A stretch of 64,000 nt of DNA. Origin: WHSV01 sp050693935. Lineage in GTDB: Bacteria; Actinomycetota; CADDZG01; WHSQ01. Shown in pieces: positions 32,164 to 39,940 of this stretch (position 1 is its first letter; each line of letters begins with the position of its first letter). The stretch spans positions 1 to 64,000 of the forward strand of contig JBOGWU010000269.1 in the NCBI GenBank assembly GCA_050693935.1. The letters run 5' to 3'. The position numbers and the translations under genes were made by a program. Under the pieces are notes generated by a model, which was not told the origin of the DNA, searched no databases, and saw only the letters and a list, made by a program, of their open reading frames with translations.

Positions 32164-32192
32164 TTTCTACTGTGCAAACAGTGTGAAGTCAA
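32164..32192 (-). promoter_or_regulatory. Promoter of the sulfite reductase operon with a spacer operator
   Basis: On the minus strand TTGACT (32192-32187), a 17-base spacer and TAGAAA (32169-32164) form a promoter. The perfect 14-base palindrome ACTGT-GCAA-ACAGT (plus strand 32169-32182) fills the spacer, so a bound repressor would block RNA polymerase. A sulfur- or cysteine-responsive regulator is the natural candidate; the protein is unknown. Confidence 0.6.
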
Positions 32193-32253
32193 ACGGGCAG
32201 GCAGAGGACGATTCGTGAGGGTGTGCTGCAGTCGCAGACGGGCGTGGAGCGGC

Positions 32254-32631
32254 TTAGGTGCGGTGGATCGCGCGGGTCAGCTCCGAGATGCGGCGCTCGA
32301 GCTGATTGAGTCCCTCGACCTTGCCGACGCACACCGCCACGCCGGCCTCGGCGGCGCGCAGCTCGAGGTCGTGGTCGAGGTAGGCGGTGTAGAGGATTAT
32401 GGATTGATGAGGGCGGCGAGCCCTGATGCGTCTCGAGGCCTCGAGTCCGTCGATTCCGGGCATTTGGTAATCGATGACCACCACGTCCGGGTCGCTCTGG
32501 TCGGCAACGAGGATCGCCTCGGCGCCCGAACCCCCCTGACCGACGACACTGAAGCCGTCGAGCTCGAGCATCTGGACCAGCATGGCGCGCACATGTGGCG
32601 TGTCGTCGACGACAACGACCTTAGCTGACAC
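32254..32631 (-). CDS. Stand-alone response regulator receiver
   Basis: A 125-residue REC domain without an output domain. Acidic pocket V-V-V-D-D-T near 9, phospho-acceptor Asp in V-I-D-Y-Q-M-P near 54, Thr in I-L-Y-T-A near 82 and Lys in V-G-K-V-E-G near 104 are all in place. No histidine kinase is adjacent. Such single-domain receivers shuttle phosphate or control partners by direct contact. It is divergently placed from nothing and lies downstream of the TIM-barrel gene on the same strand. Confidence 0.88.
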   Translation of the reverse strand: MSAKVVVVDDTPHVRAMLVQMLELDGFSVVGQGGSGAEAILVADQSDPDVVVIDYQMPGIDGLEASRRIRARRPHQSIILYTAYLDHDLELRAAEAGVAVCVGKVEGLNQLERRISELTRAIHRT

Positions 32632-32662
32632 TCCGTCCTCCTCACCTAATGCAGAGGAGCGC

Positions 32663-33511
32663 TTAGGCCCGGGGAAGCCCCTTCGTTATCCGACGGCGAC
32701 CCTTCAAGCGTTCTTCCACGTACACGCGATTGCGGGCCAGCATCTCGACGAGCTCTCGCGGCCGTTGCACGTAACGGCTCACCGATAGCTCGAGCGAGAT
32801 GGTTCCCGCGTACTTGCTTCGACGCAGCTCGGCTATGAACCTGCCCAGCGGAAGGATTCCACGACCAAGCTCGAGGTGCCCGTCTTTGCCGTCGCCGGCG
32901 TTGTCGCTGAGATGAACGTGAACCAGCCGGGGGGCCAGAGTCTCGTAGGAGACCAGGATGTCCTTGCGGGCTACCGTCAGGTGGCTGGTATCGATCGCGA
33001 CATGGGGGGCCGCCTCGACGAGCTCGGCCGGATCGAGCCACCGGTAGCCGCGCAGCTTTCGACCCGCGACCCACTTCGGGTACATGGTTTCGACGGCCAC
33101 CGCCACCCCGGTCTCCTCGAAGGCCCCGCGCGCGCTCTCTCCGATCCAGCCGGCGTAGGCCCGCTCCCATAGGAACGGAGGATGGACCACCAGTGTCCCG
33201 GCGCCAACCGACTCGCACATCTCGATGCCTCGTTCGATCTTGCCGATGGGATCCATCCCCCAGACGCTCTTGGTGACCACGAGGAACGGCCCGTGGATGG
33301 AGGCGATCCTGAGGCCGCGCTCCTGGGCGAGCTTTAGCGGGAGTTCGGGCTCGTGGGTCTTGGTGTCGCGCGTCACCATGAGCTCGATCTCGGTGAAACC
33401 GGCCTCGGCGATGGCGTCCATGGCGCGCTCCAGCTCGAACGCCCAGAAGGGGCCCGTCGAGCACTGCACGGGAGCGATGCCGGTGGCGGCCATGGGGCTC
33501 GATGTTCCCAC
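32663..33511 (-). CDS. Xylose isomerase-like TIM-barrel protein (sugar phosphate isomerase/epimerase)
   Basis: A 282-residue AP-endonuclease-2/IolE-type TIM barrel. Metal-site elements are visible: E in I-E-L-M-V near 44, H in I-H-G-P near 73, H-P-P near 110, E-T-M-Y-P near 143, D-T-S-H near 176, H-V-H-L-S-D near 200 and E-L-S near 245. Members act on sugars or inositols, or on damaged DNA; here the epimerase-like class seems more likely. The start is uncertain: GTG 33511 or ATG 33493. Confidence 0.78.
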   Translation of the reverse strand: MGTSSPMAATGIAPVQCSTGPFWAFELERAMDAIAEAGFTEIELMVTRDTKTHEPELPLKLAQERGLRIASIHGPFLVVTKSVWGMDPIGKIERGIEMCESVGAGTLVVHPPFLWERAYAGWIGESARGAFEETGVAVAVETMYPKWVAGRKLRGYRWLDPAELVEAAPHVAIDTSHLTVARKDILVSYETLAPRLVHVHLSDNAGDGKDGHLELGRGILPLGRFIAELRRSKYAGTISLELSVSRYVQRPRELVEMLARNRVYVEERLKGRRRITKGLPRA

Positions 33512-33540
33512 GCCGGGGGCTCAAGTGGGCCACCAATGCA

Positions 33541-33576
33541 GAAGCGCCCCCGGAACCTTGGAACCGGAGGCGCTTC
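33541..33576. terminator. Strong GC hairpin between the TIM-barrel and P-ATPase genes
   Basis: GAAGCGCC (33541-33548) pairs with GGCGCTTC (33569-33576) and inner CCGG pairs with CCGG, leaving a ten-base loop. It lies downstream of the P-ATPase gene and upstream of the TIM-barrel gene, both leftward, so it fits a terminator of the former. No run of T follows. Confidence 0.5.
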
Positions 33577-33664
33577 GCCTTACGGAGTCCTTGAGAGGTG
33601 GACCGGCTTGGGGCGGGCTGGGAGGCTCTAAGAAGCAGAGCGACGCCCTAAACCGGGTGCCGCC

Positions 33665-36124
33665 CTACAGACGTCCCCGAAACCTCGTCCGGACTCCCTT
33701 AAGACTTCGGAGCGATCCAGCCCCCTCTTGAGCACGGGCTGACTGATTTTTCGCCCTCGGGAGTCCATGGAGCATGCCCGCAACGAGGAGCATTATCTCG
33801 AATGCCACGAAGACGCTCGCCAAGGTCAGGGCGAACAGAGTGAGCGGCGGAGAATCGAGCTCGAAGAACTCGGAGACGGGCGGAACCGTGAGCGCTAGCA
33901 CAAGACAAATCGCCATGGAGCCGATGAGCGGCATGCGCCACGCATTCAGCGGCCGGGAGATGTGCCCGAGCACCAGTAACCCGTAGACGGTGAGCGCGAT
34001 GGTTGCCGCGGTCCTGCTCTCGGCGAAGGAAACCTGGGCCATGTCGTGCGAAAAGAAGTAGGCGAGAAAGGTCGCTGCCGCGGCGAAGCTACCGGCGGGC
34101 ACGGCGAAGCGCAGCACCCTGTTGACGAACCCCGAATGCGCGAGCTCGCGGTTAGGCGTCAGCGCAAGGAAGAAGCCGGGGATGCCGATCGTGAGGCTGC
34201 CGACGAGGGTCAGCTGGCGAGGCAGGAACGGAAACGTCAGTCCGACCAGACCCGTCGCCAGCGCCAGCAGCATCGAGTACACGGTCTTGGTGAGGAACAG
34301 GTTGGCGACGCGCTCCACGTTGTTGATGACCCGTCGCCCCTCCGCGACGACCTGCGGGAGGACTGCGAACGAGCCATCGAGAAGGACGAGCTTGGCTACG
34401 GCGCGCGATGCCGCCGCTCCCGACCCCATGGCGATGCCGATGTCCGCATCCTTTAGGGCGAGCACGTCGTTGACGCCGTCGCCGGTCATAGCGACGACGT
34501 GATTCCGGTCCTGCAGCGCCCCAACCATGGCTCGTTTCTGCTGAGGGGTGACGCGACCAAAGACCGTATTCGCCGCGACGACATCGGCCAGTTCCGAGGG
34601 ATCCTCGGGAAGATCACGACCATCGACCGCGCCGCCTGCACTGGGAACTCCGGCGCGCTCCGCAACCACCGCCACGGTTCGAGGGTGGTCGCCGGAGATG
34701 ATCTTCACGGCCACGCCCTGCTCGCCAAAGTAACGAAGGGTTTCGGGCGCGTCTTCGCGCACTCGGTCTGCGAGCAACACGAGAGCGCGAGGCTCGACTG
34801 CGGGCGGGGCCTCGGCGTCGAGTGGCTCCTCGGTCGTTCCCAGTAACAGCACGCGGCTCCCACGCGTGGCCTCGTACTCCGCGTCGCGCTGCACCGCCTC
34901 GACCTTCGACTGCGGTAGGCGCGACAGCAGCACGTCCGGAGCTCCCAGCACCCACGAGCCCCGGCCCTCGAAGGACGCACCGCTCCACTTGCGCGCCGAC
35001 GAGAACGGCACTGAGTCGTTCGCGACCCACCCACTCGGCGAATCGAAGGCCGCGCCGATCGCCGCGAGCGTCGCGTTGGGAACCTCCTCTGCCGCGACCA
35101 GTGCGCCCAGCGCCGCGGCCTCATCGCCCTCTTTATTGAGCGGACGAAGCTCGGTCACGACGAGGTCTCCGTAGGTGATGGTTCCGGTCTTGTCGAGGCA
35201 CACCACGTCCACGCGAGCGAGCGTTTCGACCGCCGGCAGCTCTTGGACCAGCGTTCGCGTGCGAGCGAGGCGCACAACTCCGAGCGCGAAGGCCACGCTG
35301 GTCAGCAGCACGAGCCCCTCGGGCACCATCGCAACGACACCTGCAACGGTGCTGCGCAGCGCCGCGGTTATGCCCGCGTGTGCCTTGAACTGGCTGTAGA
35401 GCAGCAGTAGCGCGGTGGGCAGCATCGCCCATCCCACGAGCTTGATGACCCGGTCGATGCCCGAGCGCAGTTCGGAGTGCGCCAGCGTGAAGCGACGAGC
35501 GTCTTCCGCCAGCTTGGTCGCGTAGGCCTCCACTCCTACCCGCGTCGCGCGATAGAGCGCACTTCCCGCGGCAACGAAGCTGCCCGAGAGGACCTCGCTC
35601 CCGGCGATCTTGTCTACGGGATCGGACTCGCCCGTGAGCAGGGACTCGTCGATCTCGAGCCCGAGCGCCTCGATCACGGTGCCGTCGACCGCAACCTGGT
35701 CGCCGGGTCGCAGCTGAAGCACGTCGTCGAGCACCACGGCAGCGACCTCGCGCTCGTCGATCTGACCGTCCCGCAGGATGCGGGCGCGCGGCGCGCTCAG
35801 CAGCGCGAGGTGATCGAGCGAGCGCTTGGCCCGGAGCTCCTGGACTATGCCGACCAGCGCGTTCGCCACCAGCACCACTCCGAAGAGCGCGTCCTGGAGT
35901 GGTCCGACCACCAGGATCACGGCCAGCAAGCCACCCAGCAGCGCGTTGAACGGCGTAAGTAGATTGGCGCGGAGTATCTCCGCGACGGTGCGGGTGGGCG
36001 CGGCGGGAACGTCGTTGATGTCCCCGCGACGCACTCGTTCGGCGACCTCTTGCGCGGTCAGGCCGACGGTGGTCGGGAGGGGCGCCGGCGGAACCGGCGC
36101 GGGTTGCACCAGGGACACACTCAC
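33665..36124 (-). CDS. ctpE: P-type ATPase, CtpE-like cation transporter
   Basis: An 819-residue P2-type ATPase. Order: A-domain with T-G-E-S near 160, a membrane helix with P-E-G-L near 283, the phosphorylated Asp in D-K-T-G-T near 326, a nucleotide-binding domain, the hinge T-G-D-G-V-N-D near 543 and six C-terminal helices. It lacks N-terminal heavy-metal domains and a C-P-x motif, so copper or zinc export is unlikely; similarity to mycobacterial CtpE suggests calcium uptake. GTG 36124 is chosen because the family N-terminus starts there; upstream sequence belongs to the shadow of the Crp gene. It follows the Crp gene by 40 bases. Confidence 0.88.
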   Translation of the reverse strand: MSVSLVQPAPVPPAPLPTTVGLTAQEVAERVRRGDINDVPAAPTRTVAEILRANLLTPFNALLGGLLAVILVVGPLQDALFGVVLVANALVGIVQELRAKRSLDHLALLSAPRARILRDGQIDEREVAAVVLDDVLQLRPGDQVAVDGTVIEALGLEIDESLLTGESDPVDKIAGSEVLSGSFVAAGSALYRATRVGVEAYATKLAEDARRFTLAHSELRSGIDRVIKLVGWAMLPTALLLLYSQFKAHAGITAALRSTVAGVVAMVPEGLVLLTSVAFALGVVRLARTRTLVQELPAVETLARVDVVCLDKTGTITYGDLVVTELRPLNKEGDEAAALGALVAAEEVPNATLAAIGAAFDSPSGWVANDSVPFSSARKWSGASFEGRGSWVLGAPDVLLSRLPQSKVEAVQRDAEYEATRGSRVLLLGTTEEPLDAEAPPAVEPRALVLLADRVREDAPETLRYFGEQGVAVKIISGDHPRTVAVVAERAGVPSAGGAVDGRDLPEDPSELADVVAANTVFGRVTPQQKRAMVGALQDRNHVVAMTGDGVNDVLALKDADIGIAMGSGAAASRAVAKLVLLDGSFAVLPQVVAEGRRVINNVERVANLFLTKTVYSMLLALATGLVGLTFPFLPRQLTLVGSLTIGIPGFFLALTPNRELAHSGFVNRVLRFAVPAGSFAAAATFLAYFFSHDMAQVSFAESRTAATIALTVYGLLVLGHISRPLNAWRMPLIGSMAICLVLALTVPPVSEFFELDSPPLTLFALTLASVFVAFEIMLLVAGMLHGLPRAKNQSARAQEGAGSLRSLKGVRTRFRGRL

Positions 36125-36164
36125 ATGACAACCCGAGCGAAGGGCCGCCGCAAGGGAGTTGCCC

Positions 36165-36875
36165 CTATCGCCGCCGACCTCCTCGCCATGCCCGGTCCCG
36201 GCCCTCACAGCGGATGCGCTCGAGCGCGTCGGGACGCAGGATGCGGAGCTGCCGTCCCCGGTAGTCCAGCACTCCCGCCTCCTTGAACGACTTGAGCGCC
36301 CGGTTTGCGCTTTCGCGACACATTCCGGCGAGGCGACCGAGGTCGGCTTGTGCGAGCGGGACGTCCAATTCGACGGCCCCGTTGCGCACCCGGCCGATGA
36401 GATCGGCGAGATCGAGGAGCCGACCGGCAAGCCTGGCGGGGACCTGGCTGCTGGTTCGCTCGAGAGCGGTGTCCGTGATCCAGCGAACACGTTGCGCCAG
36501 GGATCGGGCCAGCTCGAGGCACGCGCCGGGATTGGTCTCAAGGATCGATACGAACAGATCGGAGTCGAAACCGAGGGCTGTGGTTCTCATCGCGGCGACC
36601 GCATCGAGCGGCTGCGGGTTGCCGTCGAGTGCAGCCACATCTCCGATGATGTCGCCGGGCAACCCCAGGCACAGGATGGTCTCGCGGCCCTCGGTGTCCT
36701 GTGCGGCCATCTTGATGACGCCGGAGCAGACGAGATGGGCCCTGCGACCCCGGTCTCCGGCGAGATACAGGCGCTCACCGGCCACCAGCCGCCGGTGCAC
36801 GGCGCGATCCATCAGCCGGGCGCGATCCCGGGGACGCAGCGAGTCGAGGATCGGGGATGAGAACGGTTGCGACAT
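36165..36875 (-). CDS. Crp/Fnr-family transcriptional regulator
   Basis: 236 residues: cyclic-nucleotide-binding beta-barrel at the N-terminus (G-E-R-L-Y-L-A-G-D near 33, L-P-G-D-I-I-G-D near 72) and a C-terminal winged helix (Q-A-D-L-G-R-L-A-G-M-C-R-E-S-A-N-R-A-L near 180) with the R-E-S-x-x-R recognition signature. There are no Fnr-type Cys clusters, and the cNMP pocket is only partly conserved, so the effector is unknown. ATG 36875 is set by GGAGG seven bases upstream. It precedes ctpE. Confidence 0.9.
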   Translation of the reverse strand: MSQPFSSPILDSLRPRDRARLMDRAVHRRLVAGERLYLAGDRGRRAHLVCSGVIKMAAQDTEGRETILCLGLPGDIIGDVAALDGNPQPLDAVAAMRTTALGFDSDLFVSILETNPGACLELARSLAQRVRWITDTALERTSSQVPARLAGRLLDLADLIGRVRNGAVELDVPLAQADLGRLAGMCRESANRALKSFKEAGVLDYRGRQLRILRPDALERIRCEGRDRAWRGGRRR

Positions 36876-36946
36876 GAACACACCTCCATGCGTAGGGGCT
36901 TGGCGAACCCAGGAGCCCGATCGGATCGGCATTTAGAGGCGCGGAA

Positions 36947-36973
36947 AGGGGCAGGCCGGTCTGGCCTGCCCCT
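36947..36973. promoter_or_regulatory. Perfect 11-bp inverted repeat between divergent regulators
   Basis: AGGGGCAGGCC, loop GGTCT, GGCCTGCCCCT (36947-36973) lies between the Crp gene (leftward) and GntR gene (rightward). It is too strong to be random and lacks T-tracts, so it may be an operator or an RNA hairpin in the Crp leader. Confidence 0.45.
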
Positions 36974-37039
36974 CCTCGACGGTCAGACTAGGCGATCCAC
37001 CGAAAATGTCCAGACCCAAATCCGAAGGGCGCGTCTGCG

Positions 37040-37053
37040 CACTGCATACAGTG
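37040..37053 (+). promoter_or_regulatory. Palindrome overlapping the GntR gene promoter
   Basis: CACTG-CATA-CAGTG, a perfect 14-base palindrome, contains the likely -10 box TACAGT (37047-37052), which ends six bases before the GTG start. GntR/FadR regulators usually bind such short palindromes and autoregulate, so this is a good candidate operator. Confidence 0.5.
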
Positions 37054-37058
37054 TTCGG

Positions 37059-37718
37059 GTGGCCATGCAGCTCATAACGCGCGGTTCGCTGCGCGACGAG
37101 ATAGTCGATCGCCTGCGATCCCTGGTGGTCACGGGCGAGCTGGCTCCGGGGGCCCGGATAAACGAGTCGATCCTTGCCGGTGAGCTCGGCGTCAGCCGCA
37201 CCCCCCTGCGCGAAGCATTGTTGCTCCTCGTTGGCGACGGGCTGGTGGTGTGCGAGCCCGCGCGCGGCTTCGTGGCCTCGCCACTGACGGTCGCTCAGGC
37301 TCGAGAGGTCTTTCCTATCCTCGCCGCTCTCGAGGTTCTTGCCCTGCGGAGCGGCGGCGGGGTTGCGCTCCACAAGCTCGACCGCCTGCGCGGTCTCCAC
37401 TCCGAATACCAGGCGGCACCGAACTCGACCGAGGCCCGTTGGGTCGACGAGCAGTGGCACGCACTGCTTACGTCGGGCTGCAGCAACGACACTCTGCAGG
37501 AGCAGTTGGGTCGCTGGCGTTTGGTCGAACGGCGCTATTTCCTGGCGACGTCCGAGCTCGCGGGGAGCTCGCCCCATCCGTCGCTGGTGTTCCAGCACGA
37601 GGCCGTGATGGCGGCCGTCGACACCGGCGACCTAGACGAGGCCTGTGCCGCGCTCGAGCGTCATTGGGTCTCCGCGACGCGGCCCCTGCTCAGCGCTCTG
37701 GCCCGCTCCATCGCCTGA
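37059..37718 (+). CDS. GntR/FadR-family transcriptional regulator
   Basis: About 219 residues: N-terminal GntR winged helix (L-R-D-E-I-V-D-R-L then E-S-I-L-A-G-E-L-G-V-S-R-T-P-L-R-E-A-L) and a C-terminal all-helical FCD ligand domain with H-A-L-L and H-E-A-V. Metal-binding His spacing suggests a carboxylic acid effector. GTG 37059 fits a leaderless transcript (TACAGT six bases upstream); ATG 37065 is the alternative. It lies alone, 92 bases before the TlpA-CcdA pair. Confidence 0.87.
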   Translation: MAMQLITRGSLRDEIVDRLRSLVVTGELAPGARINESILAGELGVSRTPLREALLLLVGDGLVVCEPARGFVASPLTVAQAREVFPILAALEVLALRSGGGVALHKLDRLRGLHSEYQAAPNSTEARWVDEQWHALLTSGCSNDTLQEQLGRWRLVERRYFLATSELAGSSPHPSLVFQHEAVMAAVDTGDLDEACAALERHWVSATRPLLSALARSIA

Positions 37719-37810
37719 TAGCGGGGCGCCCAGTCGGGGCGAAATGGCCTCCGGCCAAGGGAGGAATGGGGATTCATTTTCTTGCGGCTCGGCCACGCGA
37801 AGATTGATTC

Positions 37811-38374
37811 ATGAACGCCGCTGCACCCCCCACCCCTACGCGCACCAAACGCAACTGGGCGCGGGCCGGGCTGATCGTCGGCCCCGCAGTTGCGGTCATT
37901 GCGCTTCTCGTGTGGGCGACCTTCTCCAAGGGCTCCGCTCCTCAGCCGGGGGATGCGGCCCCCTCGTTCACCGCCGAGCGCCTGGATGGGTCGGGTTCGC
38001 TCGGGCTCGACGATTTCGAGGGCACGCCGGTACTGATCAACTTCTGGGCATCGTGGTGCGTGCCGTGCGAGGAAGAGGCGCCGGTGCTCGACACCATGGC
38101 CGAGCAGTTCGAAGGGGAGGTCGCGTTTCTCGGAGTCAACATCAAAGATGCGCCGAGCGACGCCCAGGCGTTCGAGCAGCGCTTCGACGTTGGCTACCCG
38201 AGCGTGCGCGACACCGGCCGCACCATCGAAGACGACTACGGACTCACCGGACAACCTGAGACATTCTTGATCTCGGCCGACGGCACCATCGTCGAGCACA
38301 TCCCGGGAGCCGTCACCGACCCCGTCTACCTGCAGGGCCTCCTCGACGACCTAGTGAACGAATCGAGCTCATGA
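37811..38374 (+). CDS. TlpA/ResA-like membrane-anchored thioredoxin
   Basis: 187 residues: N-terminal transmembrane anchor (about 18-40) and thioredoxin fold with active site N-F-W-A-S-W-C-V-P-C near 75-84 and cis-Pro in G-Q-P-E-T. It reduces disulfides outside the membrane, typically apocytochrome c haem-binding cysteines. ccdA follows three bases after its stop, which supplies electrons. It is the ordinary Cys counterpart of the UGA-containing paralogue at 5690-6238. Confidence 0.9.
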   Translation: MNAAAPPTPTRTKRNWARAGLIVGPAVAVIALLVWATFSKGSAPQPGDAAPSFTAERLDGSGSLGLDDFEGTPVLINFWASWCVPCEEEAPVLDTMAEQFEGEVAFLGVNIKDAPSDAQAFEQRFDVGYPSVRDTGRTIEDDYGLTGQPETFLISADGTIVEHIPGAVTDPVYLQGLLDDLVNESSS

Positions 38375-38377
38375 CCC

Positions 38378-39115
38378 GTGGCTGATCCGACGATCCCTAT
38401 CGCCTTCGCCGCAGGCCTCGTTTCCTTTTTGTCGCCGTGCGTCCTGCCGCTGGTCCCCGGCTACATCTCGTACATGTCGGGGGTCGGCGCCCAACAGGCC
38501 GGGGGACGCGAGTCGTTTCGCGCCGGGGGCGCGGCGCTGTCGTTCGTAGGCGGCTTCACTGCGGTATTCGTGGCGCTCGGCGCTACCGCGACGCTGCTCG
38601 GATCATTTCTGCGCGACTACCGGCTCGAGCTGGCGCGCGCCGGCGGCGTGCTGATCATCATCCTCGGCCTGGTGTTCATGGGCGTACTGAGGATCCCCTT
38701 CCTCTACCGCGAAAAGCGGTTCCATCCCACCCCGGGGGCCGGGCTTGCCGGCTCGGCGCTGCTGGGCGCGGCGTTTGCGTTCGGCTGGAGTCCCTGTATC
38801 GGAGCCACGATGGGTGCGGTGCTCGCGATGGCCGCCGGTCGCGGGACCACGGGGGGCGTGGGAGAGGGCGCGTTTCTGCTGTTCGTCTACTCGCTGGGAC
38901 TCGGAGTCCCCTTCCTGCTCGCCGGGATCGGGGTCTCCAGGCTCACCGGAGCGGTGAGGTGGCTCCGCGTGCACACGCGCACGATCAACCTGGTCAGCGG
39001 GGCCCTGCTGATAATCGTCGGCCTGCTGTTCGTGACCGACCAGCTGTTTCAGCTGTCGATCTGGATGCAGAAGGCGTTCACCTCGGCCAACCTGGACTTC
39101 TGGAGCGCGTTCTGA
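38378..39115 (+). CDS. ccdA: Cytochrome c biogenesis protein CcdA
   Basis: 245-residue integral membrane protein of six helices that passes electrons from cytoplasmic thioredoxin to TlpA-type proteins. The two redox Cys are in L-S-P-C-V-L-P-L near 22 and W-S-P-C-I-G-A near 142. GTG start three bases after the tlpA stop. Same TlpA-CcdA order as M. tuberculosis Rv0526-Rv0527, but the ResB-CcsA pair that follows there is absent here; a Ccm cluster is present instead. Confidence 0.93.
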   Translation: MADPTIPIAFAAGLVSFLSPCVLPLVPGYISYMSGVGAQQAGGRESFRAGGAALSFVGGFTAVFVALGATATLLGSFLRDYRLELARAGGVLIIILGLVFMGVLRIPFLYREKRFHPTPGAGLAGSALLGAAFAFGWSPCIGATMGAVLAMAAGRGTTGGVGEGAFLLFVYSLGLGVPFLLAGIGVSRLTGAVRWLRVHTRTINLVSGALLIIVGLLFVTDQLFQLSIWMQKAFTSANLDFWSAF

Positions 39116-39200
39116 CCCGACCTGCAGCACAAATTCACATCTCGTTGTTTGGCTCTGGTGGGCATCACTCAAAAGGGCAGGTCAGGGCCGCTTTTGCGGT

Positions 39201-39229
39201 TTGTGATTGCCGTCACAAGCCCTTAGGAT
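39201..39229 (+). promoter_or_regulatory. Rex operator and promoter of the rex-hem operon
   Basis: TTGTGATTGCCGTCACAA (39201-39218) is a perfect Rex site (TTGTGA-N6-TCACAA). Its left half is also the -35 hexamer: a 17-base spacer leads to TAGGAT (39224-39229), nine bases before the rex ATG. NADH-free Rex bound here would shut off its own gene and probably the downstream haem genes. Confidence 0.85.
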
Positions 39230-39238
39230 GCGTCTCCT

Positions 39239-39931
39239 ATGCGTAATCGACCGATACCCGAGGCCACCGTCGCCCGGCTCCCGATGTACCTCCGCTCGCT
39301 GCTGGACCTGGCCGAGAGCCGCGGCGTCATGACGGTCAGCTCCGAGGAGCTGGCGCGGCTCGCCGGCGTCAACGCCGCCAAGGTCCGCAAGGACCTCAGC
39401 TACCTCGGCTCTTACGGGACCCGGGGCGTCGGCTACGACGTCGAGTACCTCCTCTACCAGATCACGCGCGAGCTCGGACTTACCCAGGACTGGCCCACCG
39501 CAATGATCGGCATCGGTAACCTCGGGCGGGCGCTCGCCTCATACAAGGGCTTCGCCGAGCGAGGCTTCCGCATCACCGCCCTGTTCGACTCCGACGACGC
39601 AGTGGTGGGGGCGGAGGTCGGGGGCATCACGGTGCGCCACATCGACGAGCTAAAGGAGACCGTAGCCGACGAGGGGCTTTGCATCGGCATCATCTCGACT
39701 CCACCTATCGCCGCCCAGGAGGTGGCGGAGAAGCTCGTCGACGCCGGGATCAAGTCGATTCTCAACTTCGCTCCCTGTCACGTGAACGTTCCGCCCGACG
39801 TCAACGTGCGCAAGGTCGATCTGTCGGTCGAACTTCAGATCCTCAGCTTCTACCAGCAGCGCACCAAGGCGATCGAGACCGCACGTGAGGCCAACCGGCG
39901 CCTCGAGAACCAAGACCCGACCCGGAGGTAG
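39239..39931 (+). CDS. rex: Redox-sensing transcriptional repressor Rex
   Basis: 230-residue NADH/NAD+ sensor. N-terminal winged helix (L-A-R-L-A-G-V-N-A-A-K-V-R-K-D-L-S-Y-L-G) and a Rossmann domain (M-I-G-I-G-N-L-G-R-A-L, then C-terminal domain-swapped helix). Leaderless-type start at ATG 39239. Directly followed by hemA, ten bases away, so it is first gene of the haem operon, as in many Actinobacteria. Confidence 0.96.
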   Translation: MRNRPIPEATVARLPMYLRSLLDLAESRGVMTVSSEELARLAGVNAAKVRKDLSYLGSYGTRGVGYDVEYLLYQITRELGLTQDWPTAMIGIGNLGRALASYKGFAERGFRITALFDSDDAVVGAEVGGITVRHIDELKETVADEGLCIGIISTPPIAAQEVAEKLVDAGIKSILNFAPCHVNVPPDVNVRKVDLSVELQILSFYQQRTKAIETAREANRRLENQDPTRR

Positions 39932-39940
39932 GTTCGACCC

